Assembly (NCBI GenBank): GCA_024743055.1
Contig: JANSXH010000005.1
Coordinates: forward strand, 1-64,000
Length of the DNA stretch: 64,000 nt
Reading direction: 5' to 3'
Source: Pseudomonadota bacterium
Lineage (GTDB): Bacteria; Pseudomonadota; Alphaproteobacteria; Sneathiellales; Sneathiellaceae
The notes under the pieces were generated by a model. The model was not told the origin of the DNA and did no database searches. It saw only the letters and a program-made list of their open reading frames with translations. How positions within the stretch are numbered: the first letter of the stretch is position 1; each line of letters begins with the position of its first letter. The translations under genes and the position numbers were made by a program. Positions 16,479 through 25,318 of this stretch are shown here, piece after piece.

Positions 16479-18122
16479 TTACACTCTCCTCCGGTCAAAT
16501 TCCGCTTTGGAGCCGCTGCCAAACAATTTCAGCGCTCCTTTTTCCCCAACCGCATTGGGGCGATTGAATATCCAGTTCTGCCAGGCAGACAGCCGGCCGA
16601 ATATTTTGGTTGCGGCGGTTTCGGAACCACCAAATCTCAGATTTGCTTCCATACCCGTAAGGGCATCGGGCGACAGGCTGGCCCGTTCCTCGACGAGGAG
16701 CCTGATTTCTTCCTCCCAGTCAATGTCATCAGGAATAAAGGTTACCAGGCCTTTTTCTTCAGCTGCAAAGACGTCAATGGATTGTCCCACCTGACTTCGT
16801 AATTCTGATAGTTCACTCTCGTCGTCATAAAAGCGGCTGGCCAATCGCGTTCGCCCGTTGACCATTTCCAGGCCACCGAAATTCATCTCGCTTAAAGCGA
16901 TATGCGGCGGGGTCCCCTCTTCTTCCGGGATATCCAGCATGTAGATCCGGTCCGCTGCGAGTGCCAATTCATAGAGACTTCCGGCAAAACAGGATCCTTC
17001 ATCAACAATGGCAAAAAGGCTGCGCGAGGAGACGTCAAGGCGGGCAAAGGTACGGCGCATCATACCCAGCACTTCTGTCACCAACCAGTCATCCTTATTT
17101 GCCATCAGGATCTCATCGGCCTTTAGCACCTGGTCGATATCGCCTTCTGTCTTGAGAAGCAGGGTACCAATTTCCTCATTATTTGAACGCAGCATCAGAA
17201 TGGCATCATCAAGTTCCCGGGCCATAAGCAGCGGCCACCAACTAGCACCTTCCTTATGAATGGCGGAAATATCACCGGTTATTTCGGCGGAGGGAGCTCG
17301 AACTGTAATCGTCGCGACCCTTTCAGCGGAATCCACAACCGCGTCCACATGGGAGTAGAAATAACCGTTGTCTTCAATCCGGCGATCAAGAGGTGTCAGC
17401 TCAATTCCTTTGGCCTCTGACGGACGCGGACTTGCTTCCGCCATTTGCTGCGCCCGCTCGGTTACCTTTTCGGAAAAGGCATGACGGGGTACCACCTCGT
17501 CTACCAGCTTCCATTCCTTCGCCCGACCACCGCGCACCCCATCGGGGTTTGTGCAAAAAACATCAGCAAGATCACGGCGGACTTTTCGTTTGTCGGTGAG
17601 GCGGGTTAGCCCACCGGTTCCCGGCAATACGCCAAGAAGAGGGACTTCTGGAAGACTAACCGCGCTTGACCGGTCATCGATCAGGAAAATTTCATCGCAC
17701 GCCAGCGCCAGTTCATACCCACCGCCGGCCGTTGTGCCATTGCAGGCCGCGAGGAACTTGATGCCGGAATTGCGACTGCTATCTTCCATACTGTTGCGGG
17801 TTTCATTAGTGAATTTGCAGAAATTCACCTTCCATCCGTGGGAGGACGTCCCGAGCATATAAATATTGGCGCCGGCGCAGAACATTTTCTCCATACCACT
17901 CGTGACTATAACTGAGCGAACTGTCGGATGTTCAAACCTGATTCGCTGTAGGGCGTCATTGAGTTCAATATCGACGCCCAGATCGTAGGAGTTAAGTTTC
18001 AGCTGATAGCCCGGCACCAAACCGGCATCTTCGTCAACCGTCAGGACAAGTTTGGCGACGGCACCGTCAATCTCTAGTTTCCAGTGATGATATTTATCTG
18101 GATGCGTATCAAAGGTTATCAT
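16479..18122 (-). CDS. boxC: 2,3-epoxybenzoyl-CoA dihydrolase (benzoyl-CoA-dihydrodiol lyase)
   Basis: BoxC opens the epoxide ring hydrolytically and releases formate, giving 3,4-dehydroadipyl-CoA semialdehyde. The 547-residue protein carries two crotonase-like regions; the first shows the CoA oxyanion-hole segments MFCAGANIYMLG and NGTTAGGGYELALACDEI. The length matches BoxC (about 550) rather than an ordinary enoyl-CoA hydratase (about 260). The gene leads a boxCB operon behind a TATAAT promoter overlapped by a 14-bp palindrome. Confidence 0.95.
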   Translation of the reverse strand: MITFDTHPDKYHHWKLEIDGAVAKLVLTVDEDAGLVPGYQLKLNSYDLGVDIELNDALQRIRFEHPTVRSVIVTSGMEKMFCAGANIYMLGTSSHGWKVNFCKFTNETRNSMEDSSRNSGIKFLAACNGTTAGGGYELALACDEIFLIDDRSSAVSLPEVPLLGVLPGTGGLTRLTDKRKVRRDLADVFCTNPDGVRGGRAKEWKLVDEVVPRHAFSEKVTERAQQMAEASPRPSEAKGIELTPLDRRIEDNGYFYSHVDAVVDSAERVATITVRAPSAEITGDISAIHKEGASWWPLLMARELDDAILMLRSNNEEIGTLLLKTEGDIDQVLKADEILMANKDDWLVTEVLGMMRRTFARLDVSSRSLFAIVDEGSCFAGSLYELALAADRIYMLDIPEEEGTPPHIALSEMNFGGLEMVNGRTRLASRFYDDESELSELRSQVGQSIDVFAAEEKGLVTFIPDDIDWEEEIRLLVEERASLSPDALTGMEANLRFGGSETAATKIFGRLSAWQNWIFNRPNAVGEKGALKLFGSGSKAEFDRRRV

Positions 18123-18144
18123 TGGTCTTTTTCCCGATCGCTGA

Positions 18145-18175
18145 ATTATAATACCACTACATAAAGTGCACTTTA
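18145..18175 (-). promoter_or_regulatory. boxCB promoter and probable BoxR operator
   Basis: On the minus strand a perfect TATAAT -10 lies at 18150-18145. TAAAGTGCACTTTA, a perfect 14-bp palindrome (18162-18175), covers where the -35 would be. The AAAGTGCA core recurs between boxR and the flavodoxin gene. Occlusion of the -35 fits repression by BoxR, relieved by benzoyl-CoA. Confidence 0.65.
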
Positions 18176-18177
18176 GT

Positions 18178-19122
18178 TCATGTCAAGTCGACTGACGAGT
18201 CCTTGCCTGCCAAAACATCGCTCAAAAGCATCACAATATTTTGAAGGCTTTGCTCAATTGACTGGCCCGATGTGCTGTAGTGAATGTCTGCCTGACTATA
18301 GAGACCCTTGCGGGCCTCGAGAATTTGCTTCAGATCTTCCATCGCCTCCCGACTACCTGCCATGGGACGCATATCGCCTTGCTCGATAACCCTTGCCATA
18401 TGCTCCTCGGGGGAGGCCTGAAGCCAGACCATATGTGTGTGTCTGGACAGTAGGGAGAAAGTTTCTTCATCCGCAACGATGCTGCCGCCCGTGGCAATAA
18501 CCACATGATCCTGATTCTCAATGATATTGGCAAGACAACGACGTTCATACCGGCGGAACGACGGCTGTCCTGCGAGAGAGAAAATCTCCGCCAGGCTGGC
18601 TCCGAATTCCCGCTCAATCTGTTCATTTAGCTCGATAAAATCAATTCCAAGGCGGTTGGCAAGCAAAGGCCCAAGGGTTGATTTTCCGGCACCGCGAAGC
18701 CCGATGAGGGAGATACGGCTGGCTTTACCTGACTGCCTGTCCAGAGCCACCTGCTCGCGGACAAGTTCCGTAATCTTACCAAGCTCAGTTTCCGGAAGCT
18801 GACGGATAAGCTGCATCAAAAATTGCCGCTCCGGACTGGACACATCATCGCTGGAAATCAAATCCAGCATCTTCATATCCATAGCGTCGGCAATTTGCCG
18901 CAGTACTAGGACCGAGGCATTTCCCTGCCCGGTTTCAAGCTTGGCAAGATACCGTTCTGAAACACCTGAATCATGAGCGAGAATTTTGCGGGTCATCCCT
19001 CTTTGGGCGCGTGCCGCCCGGACCCGCGCTCCCAGATCAATCAGGTAGTCGGATGCGGCTTCGCTTTCTCGTCTAAGGTTTTCTGCAGCCTGCTTCACGG
19101 TTACGCCCTCGTTCCACTTCAT
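18178..19122 (-). CDS. boxR: BoxR-type regulator: XRE helix-turn-helix fused to a shikimate-kinase domain
   Basis: A 314-residue regulator with an N-terminal XRE-family HTH at about residues 30-85 (VRAARAQRGMTRKILAHDSG, then VSERYLAKLETG) and a C-terminal shikimate-kinase-like domain whose P-loop GLRGAGKST is at 141-149. This fusion is diagnostic of the BoxR/BzdR family, whose kinase-like domain senses benzoyl-CoA. The open frame extends 86 codons further upstream into the divergent promoter region; MKWNEG at 19122 is the proper start. It faces the flavodoxin gene across 75 bases containing a BoxR-like site. Confidence 0.94.
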   Translation of the reverse strand: MKWNEGVTVKQAAENLRRESEAASDYLIDLGARVRAARAQRGMTRKILAHDSGVSERYLAKLETGQGNASVLVLRQIADAMDMKMLDLISSDDVSSPERQFLMQLIRQLPETELGKITELVREQVALDRQSGKASRISLIGLRGAGKSTLGPLLANRLGIDFIELNEQIEREFGASLAEIFSLAGQPSFRRYERRCLANIIENQDHVVIATGGSIVADEETFSLLSRHTHMVWLQASPEEHMARVIEQGDMRPMAGSREAMEDLKQILEARKGLYSQADIHYSTSGQSIEQSLQNIVMLLSDVLAGKDSSVDLT

Positions 19123-19134
19123 ATAAAAAACTGG

Positions 19135-19148
19135 ACAAAGTGCATTAT
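19135..19148. promoter_or_regulatory. Second AAAGTGCA site between boxR and flavodoxin
   Basis: ACAAAGTGCATTAT contains AAAGTGCA (19137-19144) and matches the boxCB palindrome AAAGTGCACTTT at 10 of 12 positions. It lies 15 bases before the boxR start and about 55 before the flavodoxin start, so one site could regulate both divergent units. Confidence 0.55.
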
Positions 19149-19197
19149 ATTTCCTATTTCCTGTTTTGACTAGTTTTTCTGGAGAAAGATTATTTTG

Positions 19198-19656
19198 ATG
19201 GAACAGATCAAAATTCTCGTAAGCACGATGACGGGAACAGCCGAACTTGTTGCCGACGAAATCGCGGAGGCTTTGCAGGCAAAAGGCAAAGAGGCCGAGA
19301 TCCTTCTTATGGATGATCTGGAAGCTGCCGTGTTTGAGGACGATGCCGCTTACGTCATCTGCACTTCGACCTACGGGCAAGGAGATGTCCCGGATAATGG
19401 ACAGGCTTTCATGGATGATCTGGAAGAGACAAAGCCAGATCTTGCGGGAATAAAGTATGGTGTGTTCGCGCTTGGGGATATCACCTATGATCAGACTTTC
19501 TGCAATGCCGGTGTTCTGTTCGACAAGATGTTAAGTGAACTTGGCGCGGCCAGGATCGGAGAAATCCTGAAGCACGATGCCTCTTCCGGAGAGCTACCGG
19601 AGGATCAAGCAGGAGAATGGGCGGAGGAATGGCTCGACAGCCTTGTCGGCACATAA
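19198..19656 (+). CDS. Short-chain flavodoxin
   Basis: A 152-residue FMN flavodoxin. The phosphate loop is STMTGTAELVADE near residues 8-20, and the isoalloxazine-contact loops are STYGQGDVPDNG and ALGDITYDQTF. It is a one-electron carrier. The ATG at 19198 is preferred (GGAGAAAG upstream) over a TTG one codon earlier. It is the first gene of the plus-strand benzoate unit, divergent from boxR, and has no boxA beside it, so it is a candidate electron donor to BoxB. Confidence 0.9.
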   Translation: MEQIKILVSTMTGTAELVADEIAEALQAKGKEAEILLMDDLEAAVFEDDAAYVICTSTYGQGDVPDNGQAFMDDLEETKPDLAGIKYGVFALGDITYDQTFCNAGVLFDKMLSELGAARIGEILKHDASSGELPEDQAGEWAEEWLDSLVGT

Positions 19657-19735
19657 GATTGACCTGTATCCTGATCGCGGAATAACAAGAAAATGACTGG
19701 GGCGCCGGGACATTTCAGACTAATGGGAGGAATTC

Positions 19736-21274
19736 ATGGCAACACAGGAGGGCTTTGCCCCTTACAATGCCACTGTGGAACTCATTGACCACAACATTGT
19801 GCAAGGTCGGGCAGATAAAATTGCCGTCATTGATACAACGGGTTCTCATAGCTATCAGCAGCTTAGCGATGGCATTAATCAGTTCGCCAATGCTCTCTCT
19901 GACATGGGTATCGAGCGAGAGCAGAGAATTGTTCTTTGCCTTAACGATACAATCGACTTTCCGGTCTGCTTTCTTGGCGCCATCAAGGCAGGCGTTATTC
20001 CGGTGCCCATCAATACCCGACTTTCCGAGAAAGACTATGACTATATTTTGGAGGATTGCCGGGCGACGGGCCTGATTGTATCAGAAGACCTCCTTCCCTT
20101 GTTTGAGGGTCATCTGGCCTCTCATGCGGCCCTAAAATCTGTCGTCGTATCCGGCACCTCTTCTCATCAATCGCTTGCCGACCTTTTGACGGGGCAGCCC
20201 GGCAGTTTTGCAGCTGCCGACACTCAAAAAGATGACATGTGCTTTTGGCTCTACACTTCAGGCACCACGGGAATGCCAAAAGGAACTGTCCACCTGCATG
20301 GCAATCTAATGGCGACGGCTCGGCTCTATGCGCAGGATACCCTTGGGATTCGCGAAGATGATGTCATGTTTTCTGCGGCCAAGCTGTTTTTTGCTTACGG
20401 TCTAGGCAACGGATTGACCTTCCCCTTCTCGGTAGGTGCAACAGTCATTCTGTTGGAAGGACCTCCGTCTCCAGAAGCGGTCTGCGAGATACTGGCCCAG
20501 CAAAAGCCGACGATATTCTACGGCGTCCCAACACTGTTCGGCATGCTGCTGGCAAGTGACATCCTACCGAAACAAGGGGAGCACAACCTTCGGGTCTGCA
20601 CCTCCGCCGGTGAAGCCCTGCCGGCCGATCTTTTGAGCAGATGGCAACAGCATGTGGGGGTTGATATTCTGGATGGCATCGGCAGTACAGAAATGCTGCA
20701 TATATTCCTTTCCAATAGAAGCGATGACTTGCGGCCCGGCTCCACCGGCAAGCCGGTCCCAGGTTACGACATCCGCCTCACAGGAGATGACGGTCTGCCC
20801 GTGCCGCAAGGGGAGATGGGGGCACTTGAGATTTCAGGCCCTTCCAGCGCTCTCATGTATTGGAACCAGAGATCCAAAAGCCTAGATACATTTCAGGGAC
20901 CCTGGACCCGGGCAGGAGATAAATATCGCCAGGACGAAGAGGGATACTTCATCTATTGTGGCCGAACCGACGACATGATGAAGGTCGGCGGTATCTATGT
21001 TTCTCCCTTTGAAGTCGAGGCTGCCCTGATCGAGCATGACTCGGTGCTTGAAGTTGCTGTTGTCGGAAAGGCCGATGCGGATGAGCTGATCAAGCCCAAG
21101 GCCATTATCGTACCTTCGGCAAAAGCTGAAAATCCGGACATTTTGGCGGAAGAGTTAAAAAGCTTCGTCAAGTCGAAGCTGGCCGCGTATAAATATCCCC
21201 GCTGGATTGAATTTGTCGACGAGTTACCAAAAACGGCGACAGGCAAGATCCAGCGATTTAAACTTCGCGACTAA
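19736..21274 (+). CDS. bclA: Benzoate-CoA ligase
   Basis: Activates benzoate to benzoyl-CoA with ATP, the entry step of the box pathway. The 512-residue ANL enzyme has P-loop LYTSGTTGMPKGTVH, the hinge region MKVGGIYVSPFEVE and the catalytic-lysine motif TATGKIQRFKLR. The segment SAAKLFFAYGLGNGLTFPFSVGAT is characteristic of benzoate-CoA ligases. GGGAGGAATTC precedes the ATG. It follows flavodoxin by 79 bases and precedes an MFS gene, beside boxR, boxC and boxB. Confidence 0.93.
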   Translation: MATQEGFAPYNATVELIDHNIVQGRADKIAVIDTTGSHSYQQLSDGINQFANALSDMGIEREQRIVLCLNDTIDFPVCFLGAIKAGVIPVPINTRLSEKDYDYILEDCRATGLIVSEDLLPLFEGHLASHAALKSVVVSGTSSHQSLADLLTGQPGSFAAADTQKDDMCFWLYTSGTTGMPKGTVHLHGNLMATARLYAQDTLGIREDDVMFSAAKLFFAYGLGNGLTFPFSVGATVILLEGPPSPEAVCEILAQQKPTIFYGVPTLFGMLLASDILPKQGEHNLRVCTSAGEALPADLLSRWQQHVGVDILDGIGSTEMLHIFLSNRSDDLRPGSTGKPVPGYDIRLTGDDGLPVPQGEMGALEISGPSSALMYWNQRSKSLDTFQGPWTRAGDKYRQDEEGYFIYCGRTDDMMKVGGIYVSPFEVEAALIEHDSVLEVAVVGKADADELIKPKAIIVPSAKAENPDILAEELKSFVKSKLAAYKYPRWIEFVDELPKTATGKIQRFKLRD

Positions 21275-21320
21275 GGGATATTTTGCAACTTTTCCACAAG
21301 CGATATCAGGTGGCATTCAG

Positions 21321-22535
21321 ATGAATACCAGCATTAAATGGCGGGCCATCACCCTGATTGCTGTCTGTCAGGTTTTTGCATTATCCCTCTGGTTCTCCGC
21401 GACTGCTGTGATTCCGGTTCTGAAAGCTGAGTTTGACTTGAGCGGGTTCCAGGCCTCCCTCCTGACCAGTAGCGTCGCAGTCGGGTTTGTTCTCGGTACA
21501 TTGATCAGCGCTGTTCTCAGCCTTGCCGATCGCGTCCCGCCGAGAGCTTTTTTTGCCGCGGCCACATTAGTTGCGGCCATCGCCAATGCCTGTATCGTTT
21601 TTCTGGATCCACTATCTCCTGTCGTTATTCTTCTGAGACTGGTGACAGGACTTTGTATGGCGGGCATATATCCTGTTGGCATGAAAATCATCTCTACATG
21701 GGCAAAAAATGATACGGGTCTGCTGGTGGGATTGCTGGTGGGTGCTTTGACACTCGGAAGTGCGGTGCCTCATATCCTAAATCTTCTGGACACTTCCGGT
21801 CTCGACTGGCGCGTTCCACTATTAGCAAGCAGTGGGCTTGCGTTAATATCTGCAGTTCTCATCTGTTTTACAAAGCTTGGAGGGCCCATTCCAAAAGCGC
21901 CGAAATTTGATCCGGCTCTGGCCCTCTTTGCCTGGAAATACAAGCCCCTTCGTTTGGCCAATTTCGGCTATTTCGGTCATATGTGGGAGCTTTATGCCAT
22001 GTGGGCCTGGATTGGTGTGTTTTTACTGGAAAGCTTCCGTTTGAGCGGTATAGCTGAACCTAGGTTCGAAGCCAACCTCGCCACCTTTGCCACCATCGCC
22101 GTCGGCGGGATCGGCAGCTTGCTCGCGGGGCTTGCTGCCGACAGGGTCGGCCGAACAACTGTTACTATCTTGGCGATGGCAGTCAGCGGTAGTTGCGCAG
22201 TGTTGATTGGGTTTCTGTTCGGATCGTCGCCGATGCTTTTAACCATCGTCGCGCTCATCTGGGGCATGTCCATTGTTGCGGATTCAGCTCAATTTTCCAC
22301 CTGTGTCATAGAGCTCAGCCCACCGAATATGATCGGAACCATGCTAACCATACAAACCTGTATCGGCTTTCTGATCAGTCTGGCGACCATTCATCTTATC
22401 CCTGAATTCGTTGACATTGTCAGTTGGGACTATGCCTTCGCTATTCTCGCTATTGGCCCATTGCTGGGTGTCATTGCCATGGTGCGGCTGCGGCAACTTC
22501 CGGATTCGGTCAAGCTGGCAAACGGTCACAAATAG
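21321..22535 (+). CDS. MFS transporter, probable aromatic-acid uptake
   Basis: A 404-residue inner-membrane protein with about 12 hydrophobic helices and MFS features, including the loop GLAADRVGRTTVTI between helices 8 and 9. The ATG at 21321 follows AGGTGG and starts directly at the first helix; an upstream in-frame start lies inside the ligase gene. Position directly after benzoate-CoA ligase makes benzoate or a related acid the likely substrate. The family alone does not fix specificity. Confidence 0.85.
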   Translation: MNTSIKWRAITLIAVCQVFALSLWFSATAVIPVLKAEFDLSGFQASLLTSSVAVGFVLGTLISAVLSLADRVPPRAFFAAATLVAAIANACIVFLDPLSPVVILLRLVTGLCMAGIYPVGMKIISTWAKNDTGLLVGLLVGALTLGSAVPHILNLLDTSGLDWRVPLLASSGLALISAVLICFTKLGGPIPKAPKFDPALALFAWKYKPLRLANFGYFGHMWELYAMWAWIGVFLLESFRLSGIAEPRFEANLATFATIAVGGIGSLLAGLAADRVGRTTVTILAMAVSGSCAVLIGFLFGSSPMLLTIVALIWGMSIVADSAQFSTCVIELSPPNMIGTMLTIQTCIGFLISLATIHLIPEFVDIVSWDYAFAILAIGPLLGVIAMVRLRQLPDSVKLANGHK

Positions 22536-22580
22536 CCCATAAAAATTAGCCCCTTGATTTTGCAGGTTTTAAACGCAACT

Positions 22581-22592
22581 GTTAACGTTAAC
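22581..22592. promoter_or_regulatory. GTTAACGTTAAC palindrome before the VOC gene
   Basis: A perfect 12-bp palindrome built from two GTTAAC units lies 31 bases before the VOC start and 46 after the MFS stop. It may be an operator or an internal promoter element within the benzoate unit. Confidence 0.4.
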
Positions 22593-22622
22593 GAGGCGCG
22601 CAAAACAGAATGGGAAAATCAC

Positions 22623-23105
22623 ATGATCAAAGGTCTCCACCATAACGCCTACCGCTGCCGTAATTCAGAGGAAACCCGTCAGTTTTATGAAGGCTTTCTT
22701 GGCCTCCCTCTCGCCGATGCATTCCCGATTGGACAGACGAAAACCGGCCGCGAGACCGAAGCGCTCCACACGTTCTATCGTATGGATGACGGCTCTTTCC
22801 TAGCCTTCTTTGAAGTGCCAGGAATGCCTTTTGAGTTCCAGGACCAACATGATTATGACCTGCATATTGCCCTTGAAGTGGATATGGACAGTCTTCACAA
22901 GATGTTTGCCAAAGGCAAAGAAGAAGGGATTGAGACCCGCGGCATATCGGATCACGGTATCATTCATTCCATTTATTTCCGGGATCCCAATGGTTATGTC
23001 ATCGAGCTGACAGCAAAAATTCCGGACAAAACACCGGATGAAAAAGAGTCTGCGGATAACGCCAAGTCCATCCTTGCGAATTGGGCAGCTGAACATCCCG
23101 CTTAG
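22623..23105 (+). CDS. VOC (glyoxalase/dioxygenase-fold) protein
   Basis: A 160-residue vicinal-oxygen-chelate protein with two beta-alpha-beta-beta-beta modules. The first module starts KGLHHNAYRCRNSEETRQFY with a metal-ligand His; the second contains HSIYFRDPNGYVIELT with the closing Glu ligand. This pattern is shared by ring-cleavage dioxygenases and glyoxalases, so the activity is open. It sits inside the benzoate unit between the MFS gene and a secreted protein. A start 23 codons upstream is possible but would place the palindrome inside the gene. Confidence 0.85.
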   Translation: MIKGLHHNAYRCRNSEETRQFYEGFLGLPLADAFPIGQTKTGRETEALHTFYRMDDGSFLAFFEVPGMPFEFQDQHDYDLHIALEVDMDSLHKMFAKGKEEGIETRGISDHGIIHSIYFRDPNGYVIELTAKIPDKTPDEKESADNAKSILANWAAEHPA

Positions 23106-23206
23106 GACCGCAGGGGATGCTAATCAAGTTTTTCTTATTTGGTGCGCACCAGGTTTCAGCGTAAACTCCTCCATCAGAAAACACCGAGACTTTGGAGTGA
23201 ACAGTA

Positions 23207-23755
23207 ATGCGGTCAATGATGGGTGCCTGGATATTTGTGACCGGGCTAGTGGTTCTAGGCATATCACCTGCCTTGTCGCAGGAAACTTCAAATGACCGCT
23301 ATATTGGCTATTATTATCCGGCGCCAGAGGAAGTGGAAACCTATTGTGCCCGGGTCCCGAACCTTCCCAATATGGACAAGCGCCGACGCATCGGCTTTAT
23401 CATCGGCATCCGGCAGGGTATGAATGAAAAGCCCTTTGAATCATCCTATTCCGTTTTTGCAAAGGGTGAGGATTCTACGAAGTTGATTATAGTCGCCCGA
23501 AGAGACGGTTATCTAAGCACTATTTATCGGGCTCGGGCCCTGCTCGCAGATCTGACTACCAGCGCCCGGACAACACCAATTTTTGAGGAAAGCGGAGCGG
23601 CGGAGAATTTGACGTTTCTCGATTTGCTGACCCTTCTCGGCTTCGAGACTATTACCGTAAGTGACGGGGATAAATTTTCACATCAATTCCAGCTTCAGCT
23701 AGACTATGACAGCGATTGCCAACAGGACGATCAAAAGCAAAATCTAAATCAGTAA
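23207..23755 (+). CDS. Exported protein of unknown function
   Basis: A 182-residue protein with a clear signal peptide (GAWIFVTGLVVLGISPALS, cleavage expected after the ALSQ region). The mature part has no motif I recognise; it contains a KRRRIGFIIGIRQGM segment and an acidic, Gln/Asp-rich tail. GGAG lies nine bases before the ATG. It is 13 bases upstream of the ferredoxin gene, so it belongs to the same transcript as the redox genes. Confidence 0.75.
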   Translation: MRSMMGAWIFVTGLVVLGISPALSQETSNDRYIGYYYPAPEEVETYCARVPNLPNMDKRRRIGFIIGIRQGMNEKPFESSYSVFAKGEDSTKLIIVARRDGYLSTIYRARALLADLTTSARTTPIFEESGAAENLTFLDLLTLLGFETITVSDGDKFSHQFQLQLDYDSDCQQDDQKQNLNQ

Positions 23756-23768
23756 TCCGGGAAAAAGA

Positions 23769-24092
23769 ATGATCAAAGTAACCTATGTCGCCTCTGATGG
23801 CACCAAAACCGATGTTGAAGTCCATGAAGGCAATAGTCTGATGCATGCCGCCGTCGCAAACGGACTGGATGGCATTATTGGAGAATGCGGCGGATCCGCC
23901 ATGTGTGCCACATGCCATGTCTATGTAGACGAGGCTTTTGCTGATCGCCTGCCGCCAATTGATGACATGGAAGAAGAAATGCTGGAATGCACCGCATCTG
24001 AGCGCCGTAAAACCAGTCGGCTCAGCTGCCAGATTGAAGCTTCCAGTGAAATTGACGGCATTGTCGTGTCGATGCCTGAAACCCAGATCTGA
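23769..24092 (+). CDS. [2Fe-2S] ferredoxin, adrenodoxin type
   Basis: A 107-residue electron carrier. Cluster cysteines fall in the pattern ECGGSAMCATC (C-X5-C-X2-C) near residues 40-48 and a distal Cys in RLSCQIEAS near residue 86, the vertebrate/bacterial adrenodoxin-type spacing used to serve oxygenases. It overlaps the reductase start by one base, so the pair is translationally coupled and forms a two-component electron chain. Confidence 0.94.
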   Translation: MIKVTYVASDGTKTDVEVHEGNSLMHAAVANGLDGIIGECGGSAMCATCHVYVDEAFADRLPPIDDMEEEMLECTASERRKTSRLSCQIEASSEIDGIVVSMPETQI

Positions 24093-25318
24093 TGTCGGGC
24101 GGGGTTGTCATCGTCGGTGCCGGTCAGGCCGGCGTTCAGACAGCCTTCAGCTTGCGACAAGCCGGATATGCCGATGCGATAACTCTCATTCATGACGAGG
24201 CGGTTCTCCCATACCAGCGTCCGCCCCTCTCAAAAAGTTTCTTAAAAGAACAACAGGACGAAGAGGCTCTGGCGTTCAGACATCGCGATGTCTATGACGA
24301 CCATCAAATTTCTCTTCTCCTTGAAGAGCGGGTTCTACAAATTGATCGGCCCAACAAAAATATTCGTCTCGCTACCGGCAGTCACCTTGCCTATGACCAT
24401 CTGGTTCTTGCCTGCGGGGCAAGCAATAACCGGCTTTCCATACCAGGCGCCGAACTTCCTCAAGTGCTTGATTTGCGTTTTCTGGACGAAGCGATCACCC
24501 TCAGGCAGGCGCTCGCAAATGCCAAAAGGCTGATCGTCATCGGTGGCGGGTTTATTGGCTTGGAGGTCGCTGCAACAGCTAATCAGCTGGGTCTTTCGGT
24601 AACCGTCCTCGAGGCAGCCGACCGGTTGATGGCGCGTGTCGTGTCACCGGAAATCTCCGGCTATGTCTTAAGCCGCCATAGTGCCGAAGGTATTAAGGTT
24701 CATTTGAACGCGATGGCAACAAACATTCAGGAGAACAAGGAAGGGCAGTTAACAGTCTCAATCTCTTCAGGTGAAGAATTGAGTGCAGACTTTATCCTTG
24801 TGTCTGTAGGCGTCCATCCCAATACGGAACTGGCGGAGGAAGCAGGCCTGGAGACGGACGATGGAATTCTGGTTGACGAATTCCTTACCACTTCTGACCC
24901 GGACATCTCTGCAGTGGGAGATTGCGCGCGCTTTCCTTTTGCTTTTGACACTAGTCTTATACGGCTTGAATCTGTTCAGAATGCAGTCGATCAGGCGCGA
25001 TGCCTGGCTGAAAAACTGACCGGCAACCCGACGCCCTTTCAGGCGGTTCCCTGGTTCTGGAGTGATCAGGCTGATGTGAAACTACAAATCGCAGGCCTAA
25101 CCCCGACCGCAGATCAGACTCATATTCTCGGAGATCTTGAGAGCGGAAAATTCTCTGTATGCTGTTTTAATGAAGGTGTGTTTATAGGAACAGAAAGTAT
25201 CAACTCACCTGCAGATCATATGGCGTCCCGCCGGATACTTGCATCAAATAGAACCCTTTCCCCAACTGAGGCAGGTAAAGACGGATTTACACTAAAGGCC
25301 TTTGCCTCAGGTCAGTAG
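24092..25318 (+). CDS. NAD(P)H:ferredoxin reductase (FAD, rhodocoxin/putidaredoxin-reductase type)
   Basis: A 408-residue FAD/NAD(P)-binding protein with GAGQAGVQTA for FAD near the N-terminus, GGGFIGLEVAATANQLG for NAD(P) in the middle, and SAVGDCARF near the C-terminal FAD site. This architecture reduces [2Fe-2S] ferredoxins for monooxygenases and dioxygenases. Coupled to the ferredoxin gene and only a few kilobases from boxB, it could deliver NAD(P)H electrons to BoxB in place of BoxA; a cytochrome P450 elsewhere is the alternative client. Confidence 0.93.
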   Translation: MSGGVVIVGAGQAGVQTAFSLRQAGYADAITLIHDEAVLPYQRPPLSKSFLKEQQDEEALAFRHRDVYDDHQISLLLEERVLQIDRPNKNIRLATGSHLAYDHLVLACGASNNRLSIPGAELPQVLDLRFLDEAITLRQALANAKRLIVIGGGFIGLEVAATANQLGLSVTVLEAADRLMARVVSPEISGYVLSRHSAEGIKVHLNAMATNIQENKEGQLTVSISSGEELSADFILVSVGVHPNTELAEEAGLETDDGILVDEFLTTSDPDISAVGDCARFPFAFDTSLIRLESVQNAVDQARCLAEKLTGNPTPFQAVPWFWSDQADVKLQIAGLTPTADQTHILGDLESGKFSVCCFNEGVFIGTESINSPADHMASRRILASNRTLSPTEAGKDGFTLKAFASGQ

